Notes: generated from the sequence alone by a model not told the origin. A stretch of 64,000 nt of DNA from Sulfitobacter sp. OXR-159 (GCF_034377145.1 NZ_CP139707.1:691001-755000); one strand, 5' to 3'; numbered from the stretch's first letter, positions 9,522 to 19,484 are shown. Program-made: numbers and translations.

Positions 9522-10319
9522 ATGAAACCTCTCACCTTGCTGATCGCCGCGATTTGGCTGGCGATTCCTCTGCCTGCGGCGGCTGAAACGGCTGCGGGCC
9601 GCTGTGTTGTATTGCTGCATGGGCTGGCACGAACCGAGATGTCTTTCGCTGTTATGGAGGCCGCCTTGGCCGCCGAAGGGTACCGCGTGGTGCGCCCCGG
9701 CTATCCCTCAACCGAGGCCAATATCGCTGAGTTGACCAAGCAGACCTTGCCACAGGCGGTTGCCGCTTGTGGCACCGCGCAGATTGATTTCGTGACCCAT
9801 TCTATGGGTGGTATTCTGGTGCGCAAATGGGTGGCAGAGGCTGGCGCCGACCGTGTCGGCCGCGTGGTGATGCTGGGGCCGCCCAATCACGGCAGCGAAG
9901 TGGTCGACGAATTGGTCGAGAACCCCGCCTTTGAGTGGTTGAACGGCCCGGCCGGGGCCGAGATCGGCACCGGGGATGGGGCGCTCCCGAACCAATTGCC
10001 GCCTGTGCCGTTTGAGTTGGGCGTGATTGCGGGGTCACAGTCTCTAAACCCTTATTTCTCAAGCCTTTTGCCGGGTCCGGATGACGGGAAAGTCTCGGTC
10101 GCGTCGACCCGTGTTGCGGGAATGAAAGAGCATATCGTCTTGCCCGTGACCCACACTTTCATGATGAACAACCCGCGCGTTATCGCCCAGACCATGGCGT
10201 TTTTGAAAACCGGCAGTTTTGACCGGTCGATGACCTTTATCGATGGCGTATTGAACGCGATTGGCTGCCCCGAAGGCGGGTGCCTGCCGGGGTTGGGAGG
10301 GGACGATGCCAAACCTTGA
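9522..10319 (+). CDS. Secreted alpha/beta hydrolase (lipase/esterase-like)
   Basis: A 265-residue protein with a Sec signal peptide ([20 protein letters not shown], cleavage near AAAE). The mature part has the oxyanion-hole motif VLLHGLAR and the nucleophile elbow VTHSMGG (about Ser94). [12 protein letters not shown] segment follows, as in LipA/EstA-type and PGAP1-like esterases, and His in VTHTFMM near the C-terminus is a likely catalytic base. Two adjacent ATGs exist (9519, 9522); the second has better spacing from the ggaggg Shine-Dalgarno. Its end overlaps the phnM start by 14 bp, suggesting translational coupling. Confidence 0.8.
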   Translation: MKPLTLLIAAIWLAIPLPAAAETAAGRCVVLLHGLARTEMSFAVMEAALAAEGYRVVRPGYPSTEANIAELTKQTLPQAVAACGTAQIDFVTHSMGGILVRKWVAEAGADRVGRVVMLGPPNHGSEVVDELVENPAFEWLNGPAGAEIGTGDGALPNQLPPVPFELGVIAGSQSLNPYFSSLLPGPDDGKVSVASTRVAGMKEHIVLPVTHTFMMNNPRVIAQTMAFLKTGSFDRSMTFIDGVLNAIGCPEGGCLPGLGGDDAKP

Positions 10320-11448
10320 CCTGATGAACGCAGAGGTTCTGCATCCCGAAGGGCTTAGCCGCGCGCCGCTGTCTTTTGCCGAAGGGGTGATTAATGACCG
10401 CCCGGTGGGGCGGAGTGTTGACCTGACTGGCTTCCAAGTGCTGCCGGGAATTGTCGATCTGCATGGCGATGCGTTCGAGCGGCATCTGGCACCGCGCCGC
10501 GGGGCGATGAAGCAGCTTTCCGAAGGGCTGGTTGCCGCAGAGGCGGAACTGGCGGCCAACGGCATGACCACAGCTGTTTTGGCCCAATTCGTCAGTTGGG
10601 AGGGCGGCCTGCGGGGGCTGGAATTTGCCGATCAGGTCTTTAGCGGCATCCGCGACACGGCGCCGGAATTGGTCACGGATATTCGCCCGCAGTTGCGCTT
10701 TGAGACCCATATTCTCGACCTCTACGACAGTCTGCCGCAGCGTATGGCGGAGTGGGGCGTGGGCTATGTGGTGTTCAACGATCATCTGCCGCACGACCGC
10801 TTGGCGGCGGGTAAGATGCCGAAACGGCTGGTGGGGCAGGCGCTGAAGGCTGGGCGTAGCCCCGAGAGCCATTTGGCTCAAATGCAGGAGATGCACGCTC
10901 GGCGCGATGAAGTGCCAGCGGCCTTGGATCGACTGTGTGCAGAACTGGCGCAACGCGGGGTCAAAATGGGTAGCCATGATGATCAGACCGCCGAGGGGCG
11001 CGGTCTGTGGCGGGCGCGGGGTGTGACACTGGCAGAATTTCCCGAAACGCAGGAGGCCGCCGAGGCCGCGCATGGGGCGGGCGATGCGGTGATCATGGGC
11101 GCGCCCAATGTGGTGCGCGGCGGGTCGCATAACGGCAACCTGTCAGCGCTGGATCTGATCAGCATGGGGCTGTGTCACGCCTTGGCGTCAGACTATCATT
11201 ACCCTTCGCCGCGCCGTGCCGCCCTGATGCTGTCGCAAAGCGGGCTGCTCGACCTTGCGGGGGCATGGGCGCTGGTCTCATCCGGGCCGGCGCAGGTGCT
11301 GGGGCTTACCGATCGTGGCACGCTGGCGCCGGGCAAACGCGCGGATATCGTTGTGTTGGACAAGACCACGGGCCGCGTCGCCGCCACTTTCGTGGCGGGG
11401 CGGGTAAGCTTCATGTCCGGCGCGGTTGCGGAGCGTTTCGTCGCCTGA
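10306..11448 (+). CDS. phnM: Alpha-D-ribose 1-methylphosphonate 5-triphosphate diphosphatase (PhnM)
   Basis: A 380-residue amidohydrolase of the C-P lyase pathway. It removes diphosphate from alpha-D-ribose 1-methylphosphonate 5-triphosphate. Metal-binding features are visible: [36 protein letters not shown] and LASDYHYPS. The C-terminus ends with the family's [13 protein letters not shown] strand. The ATG at 10306 has a strong gggagggg Shine-Dalgarno and overlaps the upstream esterase gene. No phnG-L, phnN or transporter genes are nearby: the next gene is purK, convergent and 2 bp away. The remaining phn genes must be elsewhere, or this copy acts alone. Confidence 0.88.
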   Translation: MPNLDLMNAEVLHPEGLSRAPLSFAEGVINDRPVGRSVDLTGFQVLPGIVDLHGDAFERHLAPRRGAMKQLSEGLVAAEAELAANGMTTAVLAQFVSWEGGLRGLEFADQVFSGIRDTAPELVTDIRPQLRFETHILDLYDSLPQRMAEWGVGYVVFNDHLPHDRLAAGKMPKRLVGQALKAGRSPESHLAQMQEMHARRDEVPAALDRLCAELAQRGVKMGSHDDQTAEGRGLWRARGVTLAEFPETQEAAEAAHGAGDAVIMGAPNVVRGGSHNGNLSALDLISMGLCHALASDYHYPSPRRAALMLSQSGLLDLAGAWALVSSGPAQVLGLTDRGTLAPGKRADIVVLDKTTGRVAATFVAGRVSFMSGAVAERFVA

Positions 11449-11450
11449 CT

Positions 11451-12521
11451 TCAGGCGCGAATGATCTGGTTCACATGGCCCATCTTGCGGCCCGGTTTCA
11501 CCTCGGCCTTGCCGTAGAGATGCAGCGCGGTGTCGCGCGCGCGGGCAAGCTCTGGCACGCGGTCCATATCGTCACCGATGAGGTTGGTCATCACCACATC
11601 CGCATAGCGCTGACCATCGCCCAAGGGCCAGCCTGCGACGGCGCGGATGTGCTGCTCAAACTGGTCGATCGCGCAGCCATTCTGGGTCCAATGGCCCGAG
11701 TTATGCACCCGCGGGGCGATTTCGTTCACGATCAGCCCCTGCGGGGTGACGAAAAGCTCAACCCCCATGACGCCGACATACTCAAGCGCGTTAAGCACCC
11801 GACCGGCGAGCAAGACCGCATCGGTGCGCTGCGCGTTGCTGATCTTTGCCGGGACGGTGGTGGTGTGCAGGATGCCGTCACGGTGGACGTTCTCACCGGG
11901 ATCGAAACAGGCGACTTCGCCCGTGGCGCTGCGCGCGGCGATGACGGAAATCTCGGCGCTAAAGTTCACGAACCCTTCGAGCACCGAAGGCGCGCCGTTC
12001 ATCTCGGCCCAAGCGGTGTCGAGGTCGGTATCGCCTTTCAGCCGCGCTTGGCCCTTGCCGTCATAGCCGAAACGGCGGGTCTTGAGGATCGCAGGCGTGC
12101 CGATCTGTGCCACGGCGGCTTTCAGGGTCGCGGCGTCAATTACATCGGCGAAAGGGGCCACTTTCAGGCCAAGGTCACCGAGGAAGGTTTTCTCGGTTAG
12201 CCGGTCTTGGGAAATGCGCAGGGCTTCGCGGCCCGGGCGGATCGAGGTGATCGCCTCCACCACGTCGAGCGCCTCGGTGGGGATGTTCTCAAACTCGAAG
12301 GTCACGATGTCACAGGCGCGGGCGAAAGCCTCCAGCGCTTTGTGGTCGTCATAGCCCGCGGTGGTCACCGCATGGGCCACATCGGCAGCGGGCGGGTTGG
12401 CACCCGGCTCAAAGATATGGGTCCGAAAGCCGAGCCGCGCGGCGGCGACAGAGAGCATACGGCCCAATTGGCCACCTCCCAGAATGCCGATGGTGGCGCC
12501 GGTTTGCAGTGGTTCAGTCAT
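11451..12521 (-). CDS. purK: 5-(carboxyamino)imidazole ribonucleotide synthase
   Basis: A 356-residue ATP-grasp enzyme that carboxylates AIR with bicarbonate and ATP to N5-CAIR in purine synthesis. It shows the N-terminal [28 protein letters not shown] in the ATP-grasp domain, and the C-terminal [14 protein letters not shown] signature. Length is normal. It overlaps the upstream purE by 8 bp on the minus strand, so the two are co-translated. The stop codon faces that of phnM with only 2 bp between. Confidence 0.96.
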   Translation of the reverse strand: MTEPLQTGATIGILGGGQLGRMLSVAAARLGFRTHIFEPGANPPAADVAHAVTTAGYDDHKALEAFARACDIVTFEFENIPTEALDVVEAITSIRPGREALRISQDRLTEKTFLGDLGLKVAPFADVIDAATLKAAVAQIGTPAILKTRRFGYDGKGQARLKGDTDLDTAWAEMNGAPSVLEGFVNFSAEISVIAARSATGEVACFDPGENVHRDGILHTTTVPAKISNAQRTDAVLLAGRVLNALEYVGVMGVELFVTPQGLIVNEIAPRVHNSGHWTQNGCAIDQFEQHIRAVAGWPLGDGQRYADVVMTNLIGDDMDRVPELARARDTALHLYGKAEVKPGRKMGHVNQIIRA

Positions 12522-12999
12522 GCGGCACCTCGGGGATTGAGGCGCTCAGCGCGTCGCGCCAATCGTCCAACCGCTTGGCCAGTTCCGCATCTTGCAAGGC
12601 AAGGATGCCCGCCGCCATCAAGGCTGCATTGGCTGCACCTGCCGATCCGATCGCCATCGTCGCCACTGGAAAGCCGCGTGGCATTTGCAGGATGGAATAA
12701 AGCGAATCCACTCCCGAGAGCGCTTTGGTCTGCACCGGCACGCCAATCACCGGCACGCGGGTTTTGGAGGCCATCATGCCCGGCAAATGCGCCGCACCGC
12801 CAGCGCCTGCGATAATCACTTGCAGGCCACGGTCCACCGCCGTTTTGCCATAGTCCCACAGCCGGTCTGGCGTGCGATGGGCGGACACGATGCGCGCCTC
12901 ATAGGGGATGTTAAGCTCTTCCAGCAGGGTTGCTGCTTCGCGCATGGTGGCCCAGTCGGACTGGGACCCCATGATGATGCCAACCGGGGGCGTGGTCAT
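12514..12999 (-). CDS. purE: N5-carboxyaminoimidazole ribonucleotide mutase
   Basis: A 161-residue class I PurE, converting N5-CAIR to CAIR in de novo purine synthesis. Hallmarks are [10 protein letters not shown], the [10 protein letters not shown] active-site segment, [13 protein letters not shown], and the [20 protein letters not shown] stretch. It lies upstream of purK with an 8-bp overlap and 95 bp downstream of the YdcH-like gene, suggesting a short minus-strand operon. Confidence 0.96.
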   Translation of the reverse strand: MTTPPVGIIMGSQSDWATMREAATLLEELNIPYEARIVSAHRTPDRLWDYGKTAVDRGLQVIIAGAGGAAHLPGMMASKTRVPVIGVPVQTKALSGVDSLYSILQMPRGFPVATMAIGSAGAANAALMAAGILALQDAELAKRLDDWRDALSASIPEVPHD

Positions 13000-13094
13000 T
13001 GCGCAGGGCCTTCTCTTGGTGGATCAGAGCGCGCACTATACCCATCCCGGCCCATGTGGCAACGATGATTGCCGCAGGCAACAGAGATCAAGGT

Positions 13095-13319
13095 TTAGGC
13101 GATAATGTCGGGGGTCAGACGGTCTTCGATCTGGGCGATAAGATCCTTGAGCCGCAGCTTGCGCTTTTTCAGCCGTTGTAGGGTCAGTTGATCGCCCGTG
13201 CCGCGTTCAACCAGCGCATGGATGGCGTCGTCTAGATCGCGATGTTCCCGTCGGAAGACCTCAAGTTCAACACGCAGCACTTCGTCCGTTTTCATCGACA
13301 GATCGGTAGGGGCATTCAT
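13095..13319 (-). CDS. YdcH family (DUF465) small coiled-coil protein
   Basis: A 74-residue basic, helical protein reading MNAPTDLSMKTDEVLRVELE at the start, then FRREHRDLDDAI and LQRLKKRKLRLKDLIAQIED. The last segment is the DUF465/YdcH signature. The heptad-like distribution suggests a coiled coil. Function is not established. The ATG at 13319 was chosen because upstream in-frame residues lack family similarity and cross the divergent heat-shock promoter. It precedes purE in the same direction. Confidence 0.8.
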   Translation of the reverse strand: MNAPTDLSMKTDEVLRVELEVFRREHRDLDDAIHALVERGTGDQLTLQRLKKRKLRLKDLIAQIEDRLTPDIIA

Positions 13320-13384
13320 GGGTAGGTGATTCCGTTGGGCAGCTGAACCTTGAATATAAGCGCTTGAGATCATTTGGCATAGCC

Positions 13385-13414
13385 CTTGCGCAGGCAAGAA
13401 AGCTCCCCCATATT
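13385..13414 (+). promoter_or_regulatory. Heat-shock (RpoH-type) promoter for hsp20
   Basis: CTTG (13385-13388), 17 bp, then CCCCATATT (13406-13414). This fits the RpoH pattern of a CTTG-type -35 and a C-rich CCCCATAT -10, about 70 bp before the hsp20 start. The -35 lacks the AAA of the E. coli consensus. Assigned by eye from known sigma-32 consensus and the gene it precedes. Confidence 0.55.
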
Positions 13415-13482
13415 CAATGCAACGGGCTGCCGGTTGCGGGGCCTGTGAAACACTGTCGCTTGACCTGATAAGGACGTGTCGC

Positions 13483-13896
13483 ATGACGAAACTAACGCTT
13501 GCCTCTTACCCTCACATGCTGGGGTTTGAACAATTGGAACGGGTGCTGGAACGCAGCGCCAAGGCCGGAAACGAAGGTTATCCGCCGTTCAACATCGAGC
13601 AGACCTCTGATTACAGCTACCGGATCACACTGGCGGTTGCGGGTTTTTCGGAACAGGATCTCTCGATAACAGTTGAGGATAGACAGCTCGTGATCCGTGG
13701 GCGTCAGTCTGACGATGGCGAAGATCGGGTGTTTTTGCACCGTGGGATCGCTGCGCGACAGTTTCAGCGCTCGTTCGTACTGGCCGATGGGGTCGATGTG
13801 GGCGAAGCCGTTATGGAGAATGGTCTGCTGCATGTCGACCTGACCCGCGCCAAGCCTGAAACGGTGGTTCAAACCATCAAGATCAAGAAGGGGTAA
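13483..13896 (+). CDS. Small heat shock protein, Hsp20/IbpA family
   Basis: A 137-residue ATP-independent holdase chaperone. Its alpha-crystallin domain (about 35-130) reads PPFNIEQTSDYSYRITLAVA, then GFSEQDLSITVEDRQLVIRG and VENGLLHVDL-like MENGLLHVDLTRAKPE, closely resembling IbpA. The ATG at 13483 follows aagga by about 8 bp. It forms a two-gene unit with the DUF1150 gene 4 bp downstream and ends at a strong terminator. A heat-shock-like promoter lies upstream. Confidence 0.93.
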   Translation: MTKLTLASYPHMLGFEQLERVLERSAKAGNEGYPPFNIEQTSDYSYRITLAVAGFSEQDLSITVEDRQLVIRGRQSDDGEDRVFLHRGIAARQFQRSFVLADGVDVGEAVMENGLLHVDLTRAKPETVVQTIKIKKG

Positions 13897-13900
13897 CATC

Positions 13901-14119
13901 ATGCAAGACGCAATCACCCACGGAAATGACCGTATGGTCTATGTCAAAACCATCGCTGTCGCCGATCTGCCGCGCGAAGTGCGCGATCAGGCCGAGGGGC
14001 TTGAGCTTCTCTATGCCGTTCACGATGCCGAAGGGCAGCAACTGGCGCTGGTCGGCGATCAGAAACTCGCTTTCTCGCTGGCGCGAGAGCATGACTACCG
14101 GCCAGTGATGGTGCATTGA
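13901..14119 (+). CDS. DUF1150 family protein
   Basis: A 72-residue protein with VYVKTIAVADLPREVRDQAE followed by LYAVHDAEGQQLALV and a C-terminal AREHDYRPVMVH, the pattern of DUF1150. The family is largely confined to Alphaproteobacteria, and its function is unknown. It is separated from hsp20 by only 4 bp and shares its terminator, so expression under heat stress is likely. Confidence 0.85.
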   Translation: MQDAITHGNDRMVYVKTIAVADLPREVRDQAEGLELLYAVHDAEGQQLALVGDQKLAFSLAREHDYRPVMVH

Positions 14120-14154
14120 CGCCGCGCGGCACGACGATACGCTAAGCCCGATGC

Positions 14155-14181
14155 AAGGCCGCAGTCCGCTGCGGCCTTTTG
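14155..14181 (+). terminator. Terminator of hsp20-DUF1150
   Basis: Perfect 10-bp stem AAGGCCGCAG (14155-14164) and CTGCGGCCTT (14169-14178) with a TCCG loop, running into TTTTG. The PhzF gene begins 20 bp later. Confidence 0.9.
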
Positions 14182-14198
14182 TTATTGGGAGCGGGCGT

Positions 14199-15077
14199 AT
14201 GGAATTCGATTTCGACTGGGTGGATGCTTTCACCGATCAGGTCTTTGGCGGCAATGGCTGTGCCGTGGTGCATGGCGGGGCGGTGCTGCCTGATGACCTG
14301 TGCACGGCCTATGTGCGTGAGACATCTTTGGTAGAATGCACCTTTACAGGGCCGTCCGAGATCGCAGACTTCAAGGTGAAATACTACCTCGCCAGCCGAG
14401 AGATACCCTTTGCCGGCCATCCGACCATCGCCACCGTCGCGGCCCTGCGCCATCGCGGGCTGATCGGTGAAGGGCCGCTGCGGCTGGAGACGGGCGCGGG
14501 TATGGTGGAGATAGAGGTCCGCGGTGCCCAGATCGCAATGACGCAGATCGCGCCTGTTTTCGGGGTCGAAGTGCCTGTCGATCTGGTTTCAAACGTGGGC
14601 GGTTTGGAGCCAGGCGATATCATCGGGCAGCCGCAGGTGGTCTCTACCGGGCTGCCCTTTTGCATCACGGTCTTGCGCAGCCGCGCGGCGCTGGAAGGGC
14701 TGAAACTCGATTCCCGGGCGCTGGCGGACTACAACGCCCATCTGGGGCAAGACAGCGATATGATGGAGCCTTTTTGGGTAACACTCGACGGCGCAACTTC
14801 GGCGGGCGATACCTATGCGCGGCTGCTATTGGCCCCGCCCAGCCCCGCCGAAGACCCTTTCACCGGATCGGCGACAGGCGCTATGGCAGCCTATCTCTGG
14901 GCGCGGGGGCTGATCGATAGCCCCCGATTTGTCGCCGAACAGGGGCATCTCATGGGTCGGCCCGGCCGGGCAGAGGTTGAGGTGCTTGGCCCCCGAGATG
15001 CGATCACCGGTGTGCGTGTGGCGGGGCAGGGGCGTGTTGTGATGTCGGGGCAGGTCTTCATGCCCGATGTGGCCTGA
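14199..15077 (+). CDS. PhzF family isomerase-like protein
   Basis: A 292-residue protein of the PhzF (diaminopimelate epimerase fold) family. It shows the duplicated fold's hallmarks: VDAFTDQVFGGNGCAVV at the start, the putative catalytic Glu in TSLVECTF, REIPFAGHPTIAT, and EDPFTGSATGAMAAYL near residue 220. Family members isomerise diverse small molecules; the substrate cannot be inferred here. The ATG at 14199 was chosen because similarity begins at MEFDFDWVDAF, although it sits just after a terminator and has only a weak gggag-like Shine-Dalgarno. No phenazine genes are nearby. Confidence 0.82.
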   Translation: MEFDFDWVDAFTDQVFGGNGCAVVHGGAVLPDDLCTAYVRETSLVECTFTGPSEIADFKVKYYLASREIPFAGHPTIATVAALRHRGLIGEGPLRLETGAGMVEIEVRGAQIAMTQIAPVFGVEVPVDLVSNVGGLEPGDIIGQPQVVSTGLPFCITVLRSRAALEGLKLDSRALADYNAHLGQDSDMMEPFWVTLDGATSAGDTYARLLLAPPSPAEDPFTGSATGAMAAYLWARGLIDSPRFVAEQGHLMGRPGRAEVEVLGPRDAITGVRVAGQGRVVMSGQVFMPDVA

Positions 15078-15089
15078 GCCGAAACGCAA

Positions 15090-15118
15090 AACGCAGCCCC
15101 GAAGGGCTGCGTTGTTCT
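15090..15118. terminator. Terminator between convergent phzF-like and sulfate-activation genes
   Basis: AACGCAGCCC (15090-15099), CGAA loop, GGGCTGCGTT (15104-15113), then GTTCTT on the plus strand. On the minus strand the stem is followed by a moderately T-rich stretch (TTTTGCGTTTC), so it may act in both directions. Confidence 0.8.
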
Positions 15119-15136
15119 TGGCAAAAGCTGAACGGT

Positions 15137-16846
15137 TTACCCCGCGATCAGCCCCATGTTTTCGAGCTTCAGCAACACCTGATGGGCACAGTTGTCGACC
15201 TCAACATTCTCGGTCTCCAGCACCAGTTCGGCGTTCTGCGGTACGTCATAAGGGTCGGAAATGCCTGTGAATTCCTTGATCTTGCCTTCGCGCGCCAGCT
15301 TGTAGAGCCCCTTGCGGTCGCGGCGTTCGCATTCCTCGATGGAGGTCGCGACATGCACCTCAACGAAGGCACCAAAGTTCTCCACATCCTCTCGAACGGC
15401 GCGGCGAGTGGTGGCATAGGGCGCGATCGGCGCACAGATGGCGATGCCGCCATTCTTGGTGATCTCGGAAGCGACATAGCCGATGCGACGAATGTTCAGA
15501 TCGCGGTGCTCTTTAGAGAAGCCCAACTCAGAACTGAGGTTCTTCCGCACGATATCGCCATCCAGCAGCGTCACAGGGCGACCGCCCATCTCCATCAGCT
15601 TGACCATCAGCGCGTTGGCGATGGTGGATTTGCCCGAGCCGGAGAAACCGGTGAAGAAGACGGTAAAGCCCTGCTTCGAGCGCGGCGGCGAGGTGCGGCG
15701 CAGTTCCTTGACGACCTCGGGGAAGGAGAACCACTCAGGGATTTCCAGCCCTTCGCGCAGGCGGCGGCGCAGCTCGGTGCCCGAGATGTTCAGGATGGTG
15801 ACGCTGTCTTTGTCCTCGATTTCATCCATGGCCTCATATTGAGCGCGTTCCTGCACCCAGACCATATGTTTGAAATCGACCATTTCGATGCCCATTTCCT
15901 CTTGATGCGCGCGGAAGAGGTCCTGCGCGTCATAGGGGCCATAGAAATCTTCACCGGCGGAGTTCTTGCCGGGGCCAGCGTGGTCGCGACCCACGATGAA
16001 ATGTGTGCAGCCGTGGTTCTTGCGGATCAGCCCGTGCCAGACGGCCTCGCGCGGGCCAGCCATGCGCATGGCGAGGTTCAAAAGGCTCATCGAGGTGGTG
16101 GCGGCAGGGTATTTGTCGAGCACCGCCTCATAGCAGCGCACGCGGGTGAAGTGATCGACATCGCCCGGTTTAGTCATGCCGACGACCGGATGGATCAGCA
16201 GGTTGGCCTGCGCCTCACGGGCGGCACGGAAGGTGAGTTCCTGGTGCGCGCGGTGCAGCGGGTTGCGGGTTTGGAAGGCCACCACGCGGCGCCAGCCCAG
16301 CTTGCGGAAATAGGCGCGCAGCTCGTTAGGCGTGTCGCGACGGGCACGGAAATCATAGTGCACGGGCTGCTGGATGCCGGTCACCGGACCGCCGAGATAG
16401 ACGTTGCCCGCTTGGTTGTGCAGATAGTTCACCGCCGGATGCGCGTCGTCATCCGCGCCAAAGACCTTCTCGGCCTCCCGTGCCTTGTTTGGGGTCCAAC
16501 GGTCGGTGATGGTCATGGTCGCAAGGATCACGCCCTCTTGGTCGCGCAGGGCGATGTCCTGACCCAGTTCCAGCTTTTCGGCGAAGGCTTCGCTGACGTC
16601 GAGGTTGATCGGCATGGGCCAGAGGCTGCCATCGGCCAGCCGCATGTTCTCGACCACGCCGTCATAGTCTTCCTCGGACAGGAAACCTTTGAGCGGGTTG
16701 AAACCGCCGTTCATCAAAAGCTCCAGATCGCAGATCTGACGCGGAGTGAGATCAAGGCTCACCAAATTGCCGGCTTCGATCTTCAGTTTCTGCGCAGACT
16801 CGTAAGAGACATAGAGTTCGGGGATTGGCGCGAGGTTGCTGGGCAT
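15137..16846 (-). CDS. Bifunctional sulfate adenylyltransferase / adenylylsulfate kinase
   Basis: A 569-residue fusion. The N-terminal ATP sulfurylase (about 1-380) carries the nucleotide-binding QTRNPLHRAHQELTFRAA and VGRDHAGPGKNS. The C-terminal APS kinase (about 385-569) has a P-loop, GFSGSGKST, and a LLDGDIVRKNLS segment. It converts sulfate to APS and then PAPS for assimilation or sulfation. The start is placed at the second of two tandem ATGs (16846; 16849 and a GTG at 16858 are alternatives), matching MPSNLAPIPELYV. The PAPS-using sulfotransferase at 56426 is a possible consumer. No cys genes are adjacent. Confidence 0.93.
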   Translation of the reverse strand: MPSNLAPIPELYVSYESAQKLKIEAGNLVSLDLTPRQICDLELLMNGGFNPLKGFLSEEDYDGVVENMRLADGSLWPMPINLDVSEAFAEKLELGQDIALRDQEGVILATMTITDRWTPNKAREAEKVFGADDDAHPAVNYLHNQAGNVYLGGPVTGIQQPVHYDFRARRDTPNELRAYFRKLGWRRVVAFQTRNPLHRAHQELTFRAAREAQANLLIHPVVGMTKPGDVDHFTRVRCYEAVLDKYPAATTSMSLLNLAMRMAGPREAVWHGLIRKNHGCTHFIVGRDHAGPGKNSAGEDFYGPYDAQDLFRAHQEEMGIEMVDFKHMVWVQERAQYEAMDEIEDKDSVTILNISGTELRRRLREGLEIPEWFSFPEVVKELRRTSPPRSKQGFTVFFTGFSGSGKSTIANALMVKLMEMGGRPVTLLDGDIVRKNLSSELGFSKEHRDLNIRRIGYVASEITKNGGIAICAPIAPYATTRRAVREDVENFGAFVEVHVATSIEECERRDRKGLYKLAREGKIKEFTGISDPYDVPQNAELVLETENVEVDNCAHQVLLKLENMGLIAG

Positions 16847-17042
16847 CATAACTATCACTTTTCTTCAGGGGGCAGGCGGCTTCGGTCTTGGCTGCCATAG
16901 CTGCAAAAGGCGTAAAAAGTCTATAGTTCTAGGGGGGATCGTATCGTTAAAGGCTGTTATCCTGTGATCTCGGGATGGCCTGCAATTCGGGTGTGCAAGG
17001 GCGGCGGAAACCAGAATTATCTCCGCCGCGCCTTCGGTTGAC

Positions 17043-18047
<1,005 letters not shown>

Positions 18048-18186
18048 CTGGCGCCCCCGGGCTGTCATTGATATTGTCTGCCTCATATAGCGATAGCGGG
18101 GAAGCCGTTAAACCCCCACCGTCACCGCCTTGCCATTACGCTTGCGTGACCGGGCGGCTGGTTCGGTTTGAGGGCCGAGACAAAGA

Positions 18187-18238
18187 TTATTGCGCTTGTG
18201 TGAAACTTTATTGCGCGTACCACGCAGGCTGCTATAAG
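18187..18238 (+). promoter_or_regulatory. Lrp-gene promoter with twin 9-bp direct repeats
   Basis: TTATTGCGC occurs at 18187-18195 and again at 18208-18216, 21 bp apart (two helical turns). The second copy overlaps a -35-like TTGCGC (18211-18216), followed after 16 bp by TATAAG (18233-18238). This layout fits autoregulation of the Lrp/AsnC gene, possibly with trxB on the other side. Inferred by eye. Confidence 0.5.
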
Positions 18239-18262
18239 AATCGAAAATTCACTGAGGATGAT

Positions 18263-18763
18263 ATGGCGGGTACACGACTAGATCCGATCGACCGGATGAT
18301 CTTGGCCGAATTGCAATCGGATGGCCGGATGACGAATGTCGAACTGGCCAAGCGCGTGGGCATCTCTGCGCCGCCCTGTTTGCGCCGGGTCCGCACCTTG
18401 GAAGAACAAGGCTACATCAAAGGCTATCACGCCGATGTTGATGCGCGCGAACTGGGCTTTGAGGTGCAGGTTTTCGCCATGGTCGGACTTGCCAGTCAGG
18501 CCGAGGCCGATCTGAGCGCTTTTGAAGAGAAATGTCGCGGTTGGCCGTTGGTGCGCGAGTGCCATATGCTCAACGGTGAGGTTGATTTCATCCTGAAATG
18601 CGTGGCGCCGGACCTGTCGAGCTTTCAAAGTTTCCTCACGGGGCAATTGCTGACGACGCCGAATGTGGAAAGCGTAAAAACGAGCCTTGTGATCCGTGGG
18701 GCCAAGGATGATCCCGGCGTACCCTTTGACGTTTTGGAAGCGCGGCTGTCGACCGCGCCCTGA
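18263..18763 (+). CDS. Lrp/AsnC family transcriptional regulator
   Basis: A 166-residue feast/famine regulator. The N-terminal winged helix (about 1-60) has LDPIDRMILAELQSDGR, then VELAKRVGISAPPCLRRVR as recognition helix. The C-terminal RAM domain (about 70-150) carries GEVDFILKCVAPDL, the usual effector-binding glycine region. The ATG at 18263 follows gagg by 5 bp. It is divergent from trxB and convergent with the Hint-domain gene, whose stop is 1 bp away. Such proteins usually sense amino acids; the effector here is unknown. Confidence 0.92.
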   Translation: MAGTRLDPIDRMILAELQSDGRMTNVELAKRVGISAPPCLRRVRTLEEQGYIKGYHADVDARELGFEVQVFAMVGLASQAEADLSAFEEKCRGWPLVRECHMLNGEVDFILKCVAPDLSSFQSFLTGQLLTTPNVESVKTSLVIRGAKDDPGVPFDVLEARLSTAP

Positions 18764-18764
18764 A

Positions 18765-19484
18765 TCAGTCCTTTGGACTGTCTTCTGTGGTTTCAGGCGC
18801 GCGGGGATGGGCAAGGGGGCCGAAATCGGTCGCATGCGCGATCTGCGGAAACATCGACAGAAACCGATCCCGAAGGCTGGGCGCGGCGTCGCGCAGAGCC
18901 TGCGCACCGGGGTGAAAGGTCTCCATCTCCAACCCGCCTGCCTTGATCGCCGCATGGCGCGACAGGCAAATATGGAACAGGCGCACCGGGGTCGGCGGGG
19001 CGACCTCAATCACGTTGACTCCATCCAAAAACGCGCGAACCGGGGTCAGCAAACGGGCGCTGCCCGCCTCTGCCCGCAGGTGAGGCGGCGTGTGTAGTAC
19101 CCGTGCGGCGGGCCCAAGGGTGAGGAACGAACTGGGGCGCCCCTCTCCGAAACTGTCGGGCATGATGCGGATCAGCGAAAGCCGCCGCCCGCTGTCCGCC
19201 GGGATAAAGCTGCTGGACCCGATCCAGATCAATCGCGCCGGTTCCCCCGATGAGGTGTTGATCATGTCGCCGGGCTGAAGGTCCTCAATGGCGATGTCGC
19301 CCTGCACCGTCTGGATCAGCGTCCCGCGGGCGAAGGCCGCAAAGGCGGATTCGAAAAGCGGCGCGGCGGGCGCAGTGTCTTGCCCGATATAGAGCGAACC
19401 ATCGGCGCGCAGGGCGGCAACTTCATAGCTGCGCATTGGCACAGGCGGCGGAACTTCCAGATCGGTGGCGGCGGTCTGTGTCAT
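18765..19484 (-). CDS. Hint-domain protein (Hint_2 type)
   Basis: A 239-residue protein. From about residue 48 it reads AFAAFARGTLIQTVQGDIAI then EDLQPGDMI, the start of a Hedgehog/intein (Hint) fold, continuing to LLTPVRAFLDGVNVIEV and a conserved FHICLSRHA. Self-processing Hint domains begin with Cys or Ser; here the equivalent position appears to be Ala (FARGT), so autoprocessing is doubtful. The N-terminal 40 residues are Pro-rich with no signal peptide. The ATG at 19484 was preferred to an upstream codon lacking similarity. Related proteins in Rhodobacterales often occur fused to calcium-binding repeats; none are present here. Confidence 0.75.
   Translation of the reverse strand: MTQTAATDLEVPPPVPMRSYEVAALRADGSLYIGQDTAPAAPLFESAFAAFARGTLIQTVQGDIAIEDLQPGDMINTSSGEPARLIWIGSSSFIPADSGRRLSLIRIMPDSFGEGRPSSFLTLGPAARVLHTPPHLRAEAGSARLLTPVRAFLDGVNVIEVAPPTPVRLFHICLSRHAAIKAGGLEMETFHPGAQALRDAAPSLRDRFLSMFPQIAHATDFGPLAHPRAPETTEDSPKD

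Noticed and set aside
14199..15077. Part of a phenazine biosynthesis cluster
   Set aside because: PhzF-family proteins are widespread outside phenazine pathways, and no other phz genes are in the window.
15182..16900. A 572-codon plus-strand frame opposite the SAT/APS kinase gene
   Set aside because: Antisense shadow; composition is biased and the minus-strand gene has complete catalytic motifs.
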